Shown here in pieces: positions 1 to 6,731 of a DNA stretch of 28,884 bases; position 1 is the first letter of the stretch; each line of letters starts with the position of its first letter. The notes beneath the pieces were generated by a model. The model was given only the letters and a program-made list of their open reading frames with translations, was not told the origin of the DNA and ran no database searches. The stretch is from JBDKFK01 sp039798745 (lineage in GTDB: Bacteria; Patescibacteriota; Microgenomatia; UBA1406; GWC2-37-13), in the NCBI GenBank assembly GCA_039798745.1, contig JBDKFK010000019.1, positions 1-28,884 of the forward strand, read 5' to 3'. Made by a program: the position numbers and the translations under genes.

Positions 1-332
1 GTCCGAAGGATAACATAGGCGAGAATTTCGCCGTCCGCCTCGCCCACTTGCTGAGCTAGCACAGACAGAAAATCATCACCACTCTGTGCGCAGGATCGAG
101 CCAGAATGCCCGGCTCAATCGTCTTCTGCGTCAGCAAATTCGCGTGGACGTGTAGCAGGGTCTGATGCGCATTCCAATGCGCATCAGGGACCCGATGCCG
201 AACCAACATTGACTGGCTAAACGTATCGAGGCACATCTGATGTGCGCCGATCGTGAGCCATGCCATGTAATCCGGGTGGCTAGTCACATCGACCGAACGG
301 GTGTCGTTGTGGATCGGTAGTAGCTGCTTCAT
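1..332 (-). CDS. Unrecognised cassette protein A, C-terminus outside window
   Basis: An open frame reads leftward from ATG at 332 off the window edge, about 110 codons without a stop. The product begins MKQLLPIHNDTRSV and continues with a mixed, His/Gln-rich soluble-looking sequence. I see no membrane segment and no motif I recognise. The start is set by a strong ribosome site: GGAG at 344-341 lies 8 nt before the ATG, immediately after a 14-nt palindrome. It is preceded by a roughly 280-nt structured leader and a promoter of the same kind as three other genes here, so it is called cassette A. The function is unknown. Base composition looks richer in G+C than the flanking host genes, which fits transfer but does not prove it. 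Confidence 0.72.
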   Translation of the reverse strand, partial: MKQLLPIHNDTRSVDVTSHPDYMAWLTIGAHQMCLDTFSQSMLVRHRVPDAHWNAHQTLLHVHANLLTQKTIEPGILARSCAQSGDDFLSVLAQQVGEADGEILAYVILR

Positions 333-344
333 TGAAAAGTCTCC

Positions 345-460
345 TTTCGCTAGCGAAAACACTCATTCTGCGATATCTTGGGAAATATCACAGACACAAA
401 CTCCTTTAAGGCAGGAGGGAGCCTTTCCCCTTTCACAGGGGTGTGTCGAGCTAAGCTCGA
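345..460 (-). promoter_or_regulatory. Short hairpins of leader A
   Basis: Read on the minus strand, the leader between the long hairpin and the ribosome site has several local stems. They are 460-455 with 451-446 (6 bp, 3-nt loop), 441-438 with 430-427, 417-413 with 405-401, 389-385 with 376-372, and the perfect palindrome TTTCGCTAGCGAAA at 345-358 next to the ribosome site. A stem directly beside GGAG could modulate its access. No known riboswitch class was recognised. Confidence 0.5.
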
Positions 461-462
461 AT

Positions 463-522
463 TCCATACAAGATGGATATCAGGATACTCTTGGGAATAC
501 CCTCATATCCACCTTATATGGA
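463..522 (-). promoter_or_regulatory. Long leader hairpin A
   Basis: Positions 463-490 pair with 495-522 around a 4-nt loop: 28 positions with one mismatch (481/504). The four other non-Watson-Crick positions (469/516, 473/512, 485/500, 488/497) are G.U pairs only in minus-strand RNA; on the plus strand they would be A.C. That asymmetry indicates selection on RNA transcribed leftward toward gene A. The apical arm contains CCATCTTGTATGG, identical to the same arm of leader B. Confidence 0.8.
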
Positions 523-617
523 CATTTTTTCCTCTCCTGGTTATCAATGTGCAAAGCAGGCCTTTCAAACAATCTATTCATGCTTATAGAATAGACTGTC
601 AAAAAGGCAATAAAGTA

Positions 618-656
618 CCTATAGTATATCAAAAATATGTATATTTTACTAGCTAT
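618..656 (-). promoter_or_regulatory. Cassette-type extended -10 promoter A
   Basis: On the minus strand TATACT (628-623) is preceded by TGA, giving an extended -10, and is followed by ATAGG. The surrounding block is nearly identical to 1593-1631 and partly shared with 6732-6762. Expected transcription start is near 616, giving a leader of about 280 nt before the ATG at 332. No convincing -35 box is seen, which is usual for TGN-type extended -10 promoters. Confidence 0.65.
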
Positions 657-664
657 AATGTGAG

Positions 665-679
665 TGACAATCGGAAGAG
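665..679. repeat. Cassette B inverted repeat, 3' copy
   Basis: TGACAATCGGAAGAG here is the exact reverse complement of 1571-1585. It lies 6 nt beyond the 16-bp hairpin that follows the cassette B genes. In minus-strand RNA it could pair over 15 bp with the leader, closing the whole 171-aa plus 45-aa transcript. Confidence 0.85.
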
Positions 680-685
680 ATTATA

Positions 686-720
686 GCTACGCACCCACGC
701 CTGAGGCGTGGGTGCGTAGC
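686..720 (-). terminator. Perfect 16-bp hairpin after cassette B genes
   Basis: 686-701 pairs perfectly with 705-720 around a 3-nt loop; the stem is G+C-rich. It sits 8 nt past the stop of the 45-aa gene in the leftward direction. No U-run follows on either strand, so it may act as a 3' end stabiliser or a Rho-assisted end rather than a classic intrinsic terminator. Confidence 0.65.
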
Positions 721-728
721 TTCCAACG

Positions 729-866
729 TTAGTGATGCGGTATCATCAAAGCTAGGATCATAACAAAAAACCACGCTCCGCTCAGGATGCGGTACCTAAG
801 GCGGACTGCGGAGTCCAGTATGATCGTTGCCAGGATAACCCCCGTGATGAAGAATACCTGCCCCAT
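729..866 (-). CDS. 45-aa membrane protein of cassette B
   Basis: A small ORF of 45 aa starting MGQVFFITGVILATIILDSA and ending in MIPHH. It has two hydrophobic stretches (about residues 4-20 and 31-43) separated by a short Arg-rich stretch with RLRYR, so a two-pass hairpin in the membrane is likely, perhaps with the Arg loop cytoplasmic. The start is fixed by AAGGAGG at 880-874, 7 nt before the ATG. It follows the 171-aa gene by 24 nt and shares its leader; a perfect hairpin follows. Function is unknown. Small two-helix proteins in accessory cassettes can be holin-like or toxin-like, but nothing in the sequence decides this. Confidence 0.7.
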   Translation of the reverse strand: MGQVFFITGVILATIILDSAVRLRYRILSGAWFFVMILALMIPHH

Positions 867-890
867 ACCCCACCTCCTTAAGGCTAGATG

Positions 891-1406
891 TTAACCGTAA
901 AAGGTTAGGACGTGCGGTGCAGATACCTTGAGCGTGGCGTGCAGCTCCATGCGGAACTGCCGATATGCCGTGCCCCGGGAGACCCCGGGATGCTTGAGCA
1001 GGCTCGCGAGCCGCTCGAACAGGCTGTCGTCAGCCACGACGTGGTCGAGGAACTTCTCACCGTGCTCCACGCAGTATAGGGCAAATGGCGCGTCGGGCGA
1101 GGTTTGAGCCTCGCAGATGAGGCACTTGCCGCTCCAAATGCGTGCTTGAATCCGGCTCTTGAGGCTAAAATACAGCTCAACAGCCGCCGCATAGGCTCGC
1201 GGCACGTCAAAGTCGAAGCGCGGCAATTCCCGCAAAACTGCGGGAATCCAGGCAAAATCGGCGTTTATCACCGTGAGGTACCGCTCAATCAGAGCAGTGT
1301 ACATCTCGGTCTTCAACACCGGGCCCAGGACGTCGCGCGAGATCCGACGTTTCTGGAAAGCTCCAAATAGAAACATCAGATCCTCCTCGGAGACAGGCTT
1401 GTACAT
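891..1406 (-). CDS. Unrecognised cassette protein B with C2CH zinc-finger-like motif
   Basis: A 171-aa protein starting MYKPVSEEDLMFLFG. The start is supported by GGAAAGGAG, which ends 6 nt before the ATG. Residues 95-115 show CLIC, thirteen residues, then CVEH, that is C95, C98, C112 and H115, the spacing of a small zinc-binding knuckle. The rest is a mix of predicted helices with Arg/Glu-rich segments and no membrane segment. A nucleic-acid-binding role is possible but only inferred from the knuckle. It is the first gene of cassette B, followed by the 45-aa membrane protein. The codons look richer in G+C than in the M23 gene next door. I do not recognise the family. Confidence 0.78.
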   Translation of the reverse strand: MYKPVSEEDLMFLFGAFQKRRISRDVLGPVLKTEMYTALIERYLTVINADFAWIPAVLRELPRFDFDVPRAYAAAVELYFSLKSRIQARIWSGKCLICEAQTSPDAPFALYCVEHGEKFLDHVVADDSLFERLASLLKHPGVSRGTAYRQFRMELHATLKVSAPHVLTFYG

Positions 1407-1429
1407 ATGTAGCTCCTTTCCATTGTTGG

Positions 1430-1511
1430 GCTGCCTTTTTGGGGATGCAGGCAGCTATTTTTGGGGTACATGACTAGATATACCTATAACCGCTCGTCAG
1501 ACGGCATAGGT
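1430..1511 (-). promoter_or_regulatory. Short hairpins of leader B
   Basis: Two local stems lie between the long hairpin and the ribosome site. 1511-1506 pairs with 1487-1482 (ACCTAT/ATAGGT) and has an inner CCG/CGG. 1455-1449 pairs with 1436-1430 (GCTGCCT/AGGCAGC). The same position holds short stems in the other cassette leaders, though the sequences differ. Confidence 0.5.
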
Positions 1512-1512
1512 C

Positions 1513-1567
1513 CATACAAGATGGCAGAAAAAACACATTAACTATGTTTTTACTGTCATCCTGTATG
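1513..1567 (-). promoter_or_regulatory. Long leader hairpin B
   Basis: 1513-1537 pairs with 1543-1567, about 25 positions with one clear mismatch (1528/1552). Of three imperfect pairs, 1519/1561 and 1536/1544 are G.U in minus-strand RNA and one (1524/1556) is C.A. The arm CCATCTTGTATGG is identical to leader A although the lower stem differs. It starts 3 nt after the 15-nt inverted repeat. Confidence 0.78.
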
Positions 1568-1570
1568 ATA

Positions 1571-1585
1571 CTCTTCCGATTGTCA
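1571..1585. repeat. Cassette B inverted repeat, 5' copy
   Basis: CTCTTCCGATTGTCA on the plus strand, the exact reverse complement of 665-679, 921 bp apart end to end. On the minus strand it lies a few nucleotides after the expected transcription start and 3 nt before the long hairpin. Confidence 0.85.
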
Positions 1586-1592
1586 AAGAATG

Positions 1593-1631
1593 CCTATAGT
1601 ATATCAAATGTATGTATTTTTTACTAGCTAC
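1593..1631 (-). promoter_or_regulatory. Cassette-type extended -10 promoter B
   Basis: Minus-strand TATACT (1603-1598) with TGA before it and ATAGGCA after it. The block is nearly identical to 618-656, including the upstream TAGCTAGTAAAA and ATACATA. Expected start is near 1591, giving a leader of about 185 nt. The block lies just downstream of the M23 gene stop. Confidence 0.68.
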
Positions 1632-1660
1632 GAGGAAGTTGAGGCTATTCTAATTCCTTA

Positions 1661-2728
1661 TTATTTCAAGAAGTTAAGCGGACTGAGAAGTGTTCCGCCC
1701 GAGCGGATTTCAAAATGAAGATGCGTGCCCGTGGATCTGCCTGTAGATCCCATTTGTCCTACCTGCCCGCCTTTGGATATTACTTGCCCGGCAGATACAT
1801 CGATGCGGGAAAGATGTCCGTAAAGGGTAGTGTACCCATTCCCGTGGTCTATTATTACATGACATCCATAGCCGTATCTCAAACAACCAGAATATACCAC
1901 TGTACCCGTGTCGGATGCGATCACTAGAGGAGCCGCGGAATTGGCGATATCAAGCGCCATATGGTACCAGATAGGATACTGCGTTATGATACCTGTTGTA
2001 GGCCAGATGAATGAAGACGAGCCCTTTACTCCCGACTGTACCTGAGCGAACATCTGCTGCTGAGCGATATACTTCTGCTGCTCATTTTCTATGATGCCAT
2101 CAGGTACATAAAGTGCCTGTCCCGGGGTAAGCGCGAATGTGTCGAGATCCGCAAAATCGTTGAACGGAAAATTTACTATCTTCTGAGCGTCAGTTTTGTA
2201 TTTCTTGGCGATTGTATATATGTTTTCACCCGAAACAACCTTGTGTACCAAGCCTGTTACGGGAGGAATTTTAAGCGCGTTTCCCGGATGAATCACATCA
2301 TCTTTTTTATCATTTACCCATTTAATGCTATCAACAGACACGTCAAATTTTTTGGCGATGGAGGCTATGGTATCACCCTCCTGTACTTTGTACTCAATAA
2401 CTTTGTCACGTGGTTTAGACGAAATAATGGTAGTAAACGAATTCTCAGTAGGACTGTAGGCAACGATAGCACCCTGAACATTGTCATCGCTGGTTTCAAA
2501 TGAGCTTATAAAAGGATTATTTTCGGCTATAATAGGGCCGCCGATTATGGCTGCTATCGTGAGCATAAAGAACGAGGTATTCAGAAATGAACTCGAATAT
2601 TTACCTCGTTTCACGATAAGAAAGGCCACAACAACATCCTTTACCCCCTCAAATCCGCGACCTATTTGAAGAAGGCGTGATTTAATATATTGTCGGAAAA
2701 ATAATAGAAATTCCTGCAGATTCTCCAT
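1661..2728 (-). CDS. Membrane-anchored LysM-M23 peptidoglycan peptidase
   Basis: A 355-aa cell-wall enzyme. A short cytoplasmic N-terminus leads to one membrane segment (about 51-68), then two LysM modules (about 112-154 with VQEGDTIASIAKKF, and 161-208 with SGENIYTIAKKY), which bind glycan strands. The M23 domain follows (about 238-355) with the zinc motif H256-x3-D260 and HLH at 336-338, plus H305. All expected ligands are present, so it should be an active Gly/DD-type endopeptidase acting outside the membrane in wall remodelling or daughter-cell separation. It lies 24 nt after gdhA on the same strand and is probably the last gene of that transcript. No ribosome site or terminator is clear. 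Confidence 0.92.
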   Translation of the reverse strand: MENLQEFLLFFRQYIKSRLLQIGRGFEGVKDVVVAFLIVKRGKYSSSFLNTSFFMLTIAAIIGGPIIAENNPFISSFETSDDNVQGAIVAYSPTENSFTTIISSKPRDKVIEYKVQEGDTIASIAKKFDVSVDSIKWVNDKKDDVIHPGNALKIPPVTGLVHKVVSGENIYTIAKKYKTDAQKIVNFPFNDFADLDTFALTPGQALYVPDGIIENEQQKYIAQQQMFAQVQSGVKGSSSFIWPTTGIITQYPIWYHMALDIANSAAPLVIASDTGTVVYSGCLRYGYGCHVIIDHGNGYTTLYGHLSRIDVSAGQVISKGGQVGQMGSTGRSTGTHLHFEIRSGGTLLSPLNFLK

Positions 2729-2752
2729 AAACGAATACTACATTGTACCATA

Positions 2753-4084
2753 CTAGCTCAGCGCGGCGACTATGCGCTGTACCGCTACCTCAAAAGCCGC
2801 TGCCTTCAAAGGAATCTTTTTTTCTTGTGATTTTTCCCAGATCGGAGCAAAAGCTTTTGCGAGCATGGCCTCTAGTTTGTCGTTTACCTCAGTTTCTGTC
2901 CAGTAGTATCCCTGTTTCGACTGTACCCATTCAAGATACGAAACGGTTACCCCGCCGCTATTGGCTAATACATCAGGAATAATAATCACACCCTTGGATG
3001 TAAGATACTCATAGGCTTCTTCAGTAACAGGACCATTTGCCATCTCTACGATTATTTTTGCCTTAATATTTTTCATGTTGGAGGCATTGATGACATTCTC
3101 AAGCGCGGACGGTACAAATATATCTACCGGCAGCTCCAGCAGCTCTTCGTTAGATATGAGTGTTCCTCCTCGTGTATCACAGACTCCTCCGGCACAGTAA
3201 CATCCGTTAAGGCTGCCTTTTTCCTGTTTGCAGTTCATCACCAGCGGAATATCCAGAGGCAGGTGCTTTGCTGTTCCGTTGCCCTTTGAACTTCCGTGTT
3301 TTATAATACCACCCTTGCTGTCCGATACAGAGACTACCTGAAATCCTTCCTCCTGTGCAATTTTGGCAAAGTAATAGCCTACATTCCCAAATCCCTGTAC
3401 TGCGATAGTCGTGTTACTATAGTGGGATTTTTCCAGTTTAGCCATCTCGCCCTTGCCTTGCTGGGCAAGATACGCCAGCAGTGCTTTGAGTACAATTACA
3501 CCTCCGCGTCCGGTTGCTTCGGTTCGTCCAAGGCTTCCCCCTTTTTCCACCGGCTTGCCCGTGAAAACAGCCGGACTTTTGTGACCAACAATCTTTTCAT
3601 ATTCTTCAAGCATCCAGGCCATAATCTGAGGGTTTGTATTCACATCAGGAGCAGGGACATCTTTATCAGGACCTATGAAAGCCGCAATTTTTGAAGCAAA
3701 TGATCGGGAGACCTGTTCAAGTTCTGTTTGATTAAGTTTCTTTGGGTCTACCACAACTCCGCCTTTTCCACCCCCATAAGGCAACCCAACCACCGCGCAC
3801 TTTATTGACATAAGGGTAGCCAATGCCTGTACTTCCTCACGACTCACATTTTGATGAAAACGGATACCTCCCTTATACGGTCCGCACGCATTATTATGCT
3901 GTATCCTGAAACCCTTCAGAGTCTGCAGCTCACCTGAGCTATTCTTATAATTGACTGCGAACTCATATACCATTTCCGGTTCAATGAGACGTTTTGTTAA
4001 TGACTCAGAAACCCCCAATGACTTTGCTGCCTTTTTTATAATTGCTTGAGCAGTATCAAGCATCTGCTGTCCTGTATTACTCAT
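2753..4084 (-). CDS. gdhA: Glutamate dehydrogenase (Glu/Leu/Phe/Val family)
   Basis: A 443-aa hexameric-type glutamate dehydrogenase interconverting glutamate and 2-oxoglutarate plus ammonia. Substrate-side residues are visible: K71 in GPYKGG, K95, catalytic K107 in YGGGKGG and D147 in PAPDVNT. The Rossmann loop GFGNVG is at 231-236 and the second-strand Asp (D255) suggests NAD or dual cofactor use. The end of the family pattern, LANSGGVTVSYLEW, is intact. Unusual is a Cys-rich stretch at 285-302 (C285, C295, C297, C302) in the coenzyme domain, where relatives I know have a short plain loop. It lies 28 nt downstream of trxB, so both are likely cotranscribed. Family confidence is high; the cofactor is inferred. 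Confidence 0.95.
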   Translation of the reverse strand: MSNTGQQMLDTAQAIIKKAAKSLGVSESLTKRLIEPEMVYEFAVNYKNSSGELQTLKGFRIQHNNACGPYKGGIRFHQNVSREEVQALATLMSIKCAVVGLPYGGGKGGVVVDPKKLNQTELEQVSRSFASKIAAFIGPDKDVPAPDVNTNPQIMAWMLEEYEKIVGHKSPAVFTGKPVEKGGSLGRTEATGRGGVIVLKALLAYLAQQGKGEMAKLEKSHYSNTTIAVQGFGNVGYYFAKIAQEEGFQVVSVSDSKGGIIKHGSSKGNGTAKHLPLDIPLVMNCKQEKGSLNGCYCAGGVCDTRGGTLISNEELLELPVDIFVPSALENVINASNMKNIKAKIIVEMANGPVTEEAYEYLTSKGVIIIPDVLANSGGVTVSYLEWVQSKQGYYWTETEVNDKLEAMLAKAFAPIWEKSQEKKIPLKAAAFEVAVQRIVAALS

Positions 4085-4112
4085 AGAGATAGATCATCAC
4101 AATTAATAATGA

Positions 4113-5102
4113 TTACTCATGCGTTTCCAACCAACGCTCTACTTCCAGACCTGCCGCAACACCCATGCCCGCGGCTGTGGCTGCCTGCCGGTATACATGA
4201 TCAACACAGTCACCTGCGGCAAACACTCCAGGGATACTTGTCATATACTGAAAACCAAAATCAAAAGTCTGAGAACTTTCTTTTGCTCCCGTTGCCATAG
4301 CCAGAGCTTTTACCGCGCTTGTTACAATATATCCTTTACTGTCAAGTTCTATATGATTTTTGAAAAGCTCTGTATCAGGCTTATGACCGATTGCCACAAA
4401 AACGCCCTGAAGAGCAATTTCCCGCGCCTCGGTACCGTTTATTAAGAGCTTGATACCCTCGACTTTCTGCTCTCCCAAAATCTGCTCAACTGCAGCATTC
4501 CAGATAACCTCGATCTTGGGGTGGTTCAACACTCGCTCCTGCATAATCTTGGAAGCCCTGAATTCACCGCGACGATGAATAACATATACCTTTTCAGCAA
4601 ATTTGGTCATCGTCATAGCGTCTTCCATAGCTGTATCGCCGCCTCCAATAACCGCGGTAGTTTTATTACGGAAAAAGAACCCGTCACAGGTCGCGCAGGC
4701 AGAGACACCTTTACCGCGTAGTTTCTGCTCCGAATCAAGTCCAAGCCAGAGAGCTTTGGCGCCTGTTGCGATAAGGATAGCTTTTGAAGTATATACTCCA
4801 CTCGTTGTTTTTACGGTAAACGGTTTGTGCGTAAAATCTAGACTGAGAACATTTTCATCTTTCATAACGGTGCCGAATTTCAATACCTGCGCGCGTATCT
4901 TCTCTACCAGTTCAGGTCCCATTATGCTTTCATGTCCGGGGAAATTTTCTACATCAGACGTAAGCGTGAGCTGTCCACCAGGAGGAGATCCCGCGAATAC
5001 CAGTGGCTTCATATTAGCCCGCGCGTTATATAATGCGGCTGACAGGCCTGCGGGGCCACCGCCAATAATAATTACTTCATGATTATGTTGTGTGTCGCTC
5101 AT
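4113..5102 (-). CDS. trxB: Thioredoxin-disulfide reductase
   Basis: A 329-aa low-molecular-weight thioredoxin reductase that passes electrons from NADPH through FAD to a disulfide. The FAD-binding GGGPAG is at residues 14-19, the redox pair C136-A-T-C139 sits before DGFFF, NADPH-binding GGGDTA is at 153-158, and the C-terminal FAD contact AAGDCVDHVYRQA is present. The ATG at 5102 is preferred; a TTG four codons upstream (5114) is also in frame. No ribosome site is seen. It follows the CsoR-like regulator by 90 nt and precedes gdhA by 28 nt. The neighbouring non-copper CsoR-type repressor could tie its expression to thiol or sulfur stress, which is inference. Confidence 0.95.
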   Translation of the reverse strand: MSDTQHNHEVIIIGGGPAGLSAALYNARANMKPLVFAGSPPGGQLTLTSDVENFPGHESIMGPELVEKIRAQVLKFGTVMKDENVLSLDFTHKPFTVKTTSGVYTSKAILIATGAKALWLGLDSEQKLRGKGVSACATCDGFFFRNKTTAVIGGGDTAMEDAMTMTKFAEKVYVIHRRGEFRASKIMQERVLNHPKIEVIWNAAVEQILGEQKVEGIKLLINGTEAREIALQGVFVAIGHKPDTELFKNHIELDSKGYIVTSAVKALAMATGAKESSQTFDFGFQYMTSIPGVFAAGDCVDHVYRQAATAAGMGVAAGLEVERWLETHE

Positions 5103-5192
5103 ATATATATACAACTATTAATAGTGTTATTCAGGGTGGTAACAGTATAACTAATCTGTAAAAAAAGAAAAGTTATCATACTATATCATATA

Positions 5193-5423
5193 CTACAATT
5201 TTATAGCTTGTTCTACCATATTTTTCACCGCCTCAGTCTTTTCTTTAGGTACATATTTACAAATATCTGAGACCACGAGCTCTTTTGTAAGCCCATCAAT
5301 TGCCTTTTTTACTGCGGCAATCTGTTGAAGAACTTGTGTGCAATCGCGCTCCTCACTAATCATCTTCGCGATACCCTTCAGCTGACCAATCACTCTGTTT
5401 ATCCGAACTTCTGCTGAATCCAT
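5193..5423 (-). CDS. CsoR/RcnR/FrmR-family repressor with non-canonical sensor site
   Basis: A 76-aa all-helical repressor of the CsoR/RcnR family. R7/R10 with GQLKGI, then C28 in RDCTQVLQQIAAVKKAI match the family core. By aligning AIDGLTKELVVSDICKYV with the RcnR/CsoR pattern, the usual metal-ligand His becomes D53 and the third ligand (Cys or His) becomes Y57, while a Cys sits at 55. The copper set C-H-C and the nickel set C-H-H are therefore absent. A thiol, persulfide, aldehyde or different metal signal is more likely. Its own promoter overlaps a GGGGTATGGGGTAT tract that resembles CsoR operators, so autoregulation is likely. It is the first gene of the block with trxB and gdhA. Confidence 0.9.
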   Translation of the reverse strand: MDSAEVRINRVIGQLKGIAKMISEERDCTQVLQQIAAVKKAIDGLTKELVVSDICKYVPKEKTEAVKNMVEQAIKL

Positions 5424-5457
5424 ATATTATGGGGATAACTGATAACATCATGTGGAC

Positions 5458-5487
5458 ATATACCCCATACCCCTATACAGTATATCA
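5458..5487 (-). promoter_or_regulatory. csoR-like promoter with overlapping operator
   Basis: On the minus strand TATACT (5484-5479) has TGA before it (extended -10). It runs directly into GTATAGGGGTATGGGGTATA (about 5478-5459), a G-tract with AT flanks of the type bound by CsoR-family repressors. Overlap with the expected transcription start fits repression of its own gene and perhaps of trxB and gdhA downstream. Confidence 0.65.
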
Positions 5488-5552
5488 AATTTAATTATCC
5501 ACAACTACAACGGTTCTATCCACATCCCGCTGCGGTAATTATTCTCAGCCTG

Positions 5553-5570
5553 TTTGCTATACTATCTATG
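5553..5570 (+). promoter_or_regulatory. Cassette-type extended -10 promoter C
   Basis: TATACT at 5558-5563 preceded by TGC and followed by ATCTATGGC. It has the TGN-TATACTAT layout of promoters A, B and D but little else in common with them. Expected start is near 5570, which gives a leader of about 250 nt before the GTG at 5818. Confidence 0.6.
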
Positions 5571-5646
5571 GCCTTATACGTATGTATCCAAAAAAGCACA
5601 GATGCATGTACTTCATATGGAACACAGGGCCTTTATGAACCTTAAT

Positions 5647-5661
5647 AAATGAGAGCGAACA
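5647..5661. repeat. Cassette C inverted repeat, 5' copy
   Basis: AAATGAGAGCGAACA, the exact reverse complement of 6578-6592. It directly follows ACCTTAAT, a string also found just before the cassette D repeat (6836-6843), and ends 8 nt before the long hairpin. Confidence 0.87.
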
Positions 5662-5669
5662 CCAAAAGA

Positions 5670-5762
5670 CCACTCTATGATGGAATCAAGAAGGACTATA
5701 ACTCTATAGCCTTCTGGATTCCCCCATAGAGTGGACGCTCATAGAACTGACTAAGCTATGAG
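5670..5762 (+). promoter_or_regulatory. Long leader hairpin C and following short hairpin
   Basis: 5670-5694 pairs with 5710-5734. The stem has an unbroken 10-bp base (CCACTCTATG), then GGAATC with GATTCC and AGAAGG with CCTTCT, interrupted by two small mismatch sites. TATA/TATA can extend the tip. A second hairpin follows: CTCATAG (5738-5744) with CTATGAG (5756-5762). This is the same order as in the other leaders. Confidence 0.75.
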
Positions 5763-5817
5763 AAAGACCTCAGTCAAAAGGTAGTATAGCCACAGAGAAT
5801 CACTGAAGGAGGAACCC

Positions 5818-6513
5818 GTGAAAGCTTTTGAGCTGGAATCGCGGCATCGCAAGGTTGTGCAAGGTATCGCACTTGTTCCGAATGTCGGACTGAAAACACA
5901 GTGTATCCGCTTAGGACGAGCCCTTCATGCCCGTTGGATTAAACGTAATAACAATGAACAGAACTCAGCACTGTACGATGAAGGCTATCAACACGTACTG
6001 GAATGTGGGATCGAAGAGTTCATTACAGAAGGAGTAGCCTATCACTCAATGGTTGATGCCCAGCCGGGCGACGACCGTGCCCTGCTTCGCATCACTACTA
6101 TGCCACTCAAAACAAAGGCAGTACCTGATAAAGGTTATACAAGCCCCTTGTTTGGCAATCCTTTTCGAGGACTGACTGGGTATGGCATATCAGGAACAAA
6201 AGATCACCCCGGCGCAACGTGGGAAGAAGCACTCTATGTGCTTAAACCTGTTTCGCTGCCGGACCGTGTGCTTGACGCCGTCCTTGTGCATACACAGGGC
6301 AGTTCAAACGCGGACGATACCGTGGTAGTATATAGCGACGGAGAGATTCTTCTCCTAAGCTACGACGAGTTCCTGTCCCACTATGTACAAACATGGATCC
6401 TCAGCGCCTCTGAGGAAGAATTTCACCAGGCGTTTACCCTGGCCAATCAACGTAACCATCGTGAAATGGCAGCGTTTCTTCGTGAAACATATGCCACCTT
6501 CACCAGTCTATGA
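5818..6513 (+). CDS. Unrecognised cassette protein C (231 aa)
   Basis: A 231-aa soluble-looking protein starting at GTG (MKAFELESRHRKVVQG). The start is fixed by GAAGGAGG ending 6 nt before it. There is no signal peptide or membrane segment. Visible features are a basic N-terminal third (HARWIKRNNN), a central Gly-rich stretch (GNPFRGLTGYGISGTKDHPG) and an acidic, helical C-terminus with SASEEEFHQAF. I recognise no family. It is the sole gene of cassette C, with a long structured leader and a perfect hairpin after the stop. Composition is richer in G+C than neighbouring host genes. Function is unknown. Confidence 0.82.
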   Translation: MKAFELESRHRKVVQGIALVPNVGLKTQCIRLGRALHARWIKRNNNEQNSALYDEGYQHVLECGIEEFITEGVAYHSMVDAQPGDDRALLRITTMPLKTKAVPDKGYTSPLFGNPFRGLTGYGISGTKDHPGATWEEALYVLKPVSLPDRVLDAVLVHTQGSSNADDTVVVYSDGEILLLSYDEFLSHYVQTWILSASEEEFHQAFTLANQRNHREMAAFLRETYATFTSL

Positions 6514-6532
6514 TCTCGTCTCTTGCAGACAA

Positions 6533-6566
6533 AAGACACCAGGTACAGAATTGTACCTGGTGTCTT
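6533..6566 (+). terminator. Perfect 15-bp hairpin after cassette C gene
   Basis: 6533-6547 pairs perfectly with 6552-6566 around loop GAAT. It lies 19 nt past the stop and is followed by CTTCC rather than a U-run. A T6 run comes later, directly after the inverted repeat at 6578-6592, so the mRNA may end there. Confidence 0.72.
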
Positions 6567-6577
6567 CCTTTAAGCAA

Positions 6578-6592
6578 TGTTCGCTCTCATTT
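6578..6592. repeat. Cassette C inverted repeat, 3' copy
   Basis: TGTTCGCTCTCATTT, the exact reverse complement of 5647-5661 and 11 nt beyond the terminal hairpin. It merges into a T-run (6590-6595). Paired with the leader copy it would bring both mRNA ends together. Confidence 0.87.
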
Positions 6593-6731
6593 TTTCTATC
6601 ATCTTGACTTCTTCATAAATTACTATATTATGTAATATTAGCTTGTGGACTATAGTCTACGAGTTGCAGCTATGAATCGATTTAGCCTCAATCTTCAATC
6701 TTCTTATATTTTTGTGCTGTTCAAAATTCCC
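6593..6731. other. AT-rich spacer between cassettes C and D
   Basis: No gene is visible. The stretch is AT-rich and contains a 16-nt near-palindrome, GTGGACTATAGTCTAC (6645-6660), with one G.T pair. This could be a protein site or a small hairpin. Nothing else was recognised. Confidence 0.4.

Noticed and set aside
301..686. Two rightward ORFs of about 100 aa
   Set aside because: They lie opposite the leader and start of gene A, which has a ribosome site, structured leader and promoter on the other strand.
6645..6660. Palindrome GTGGACTATAGTCTAC as an attachment or repressor site
   Set aside because: A single copy in an AT-rich gap with no nearby regulator or integrase; chance is a fair explanation.
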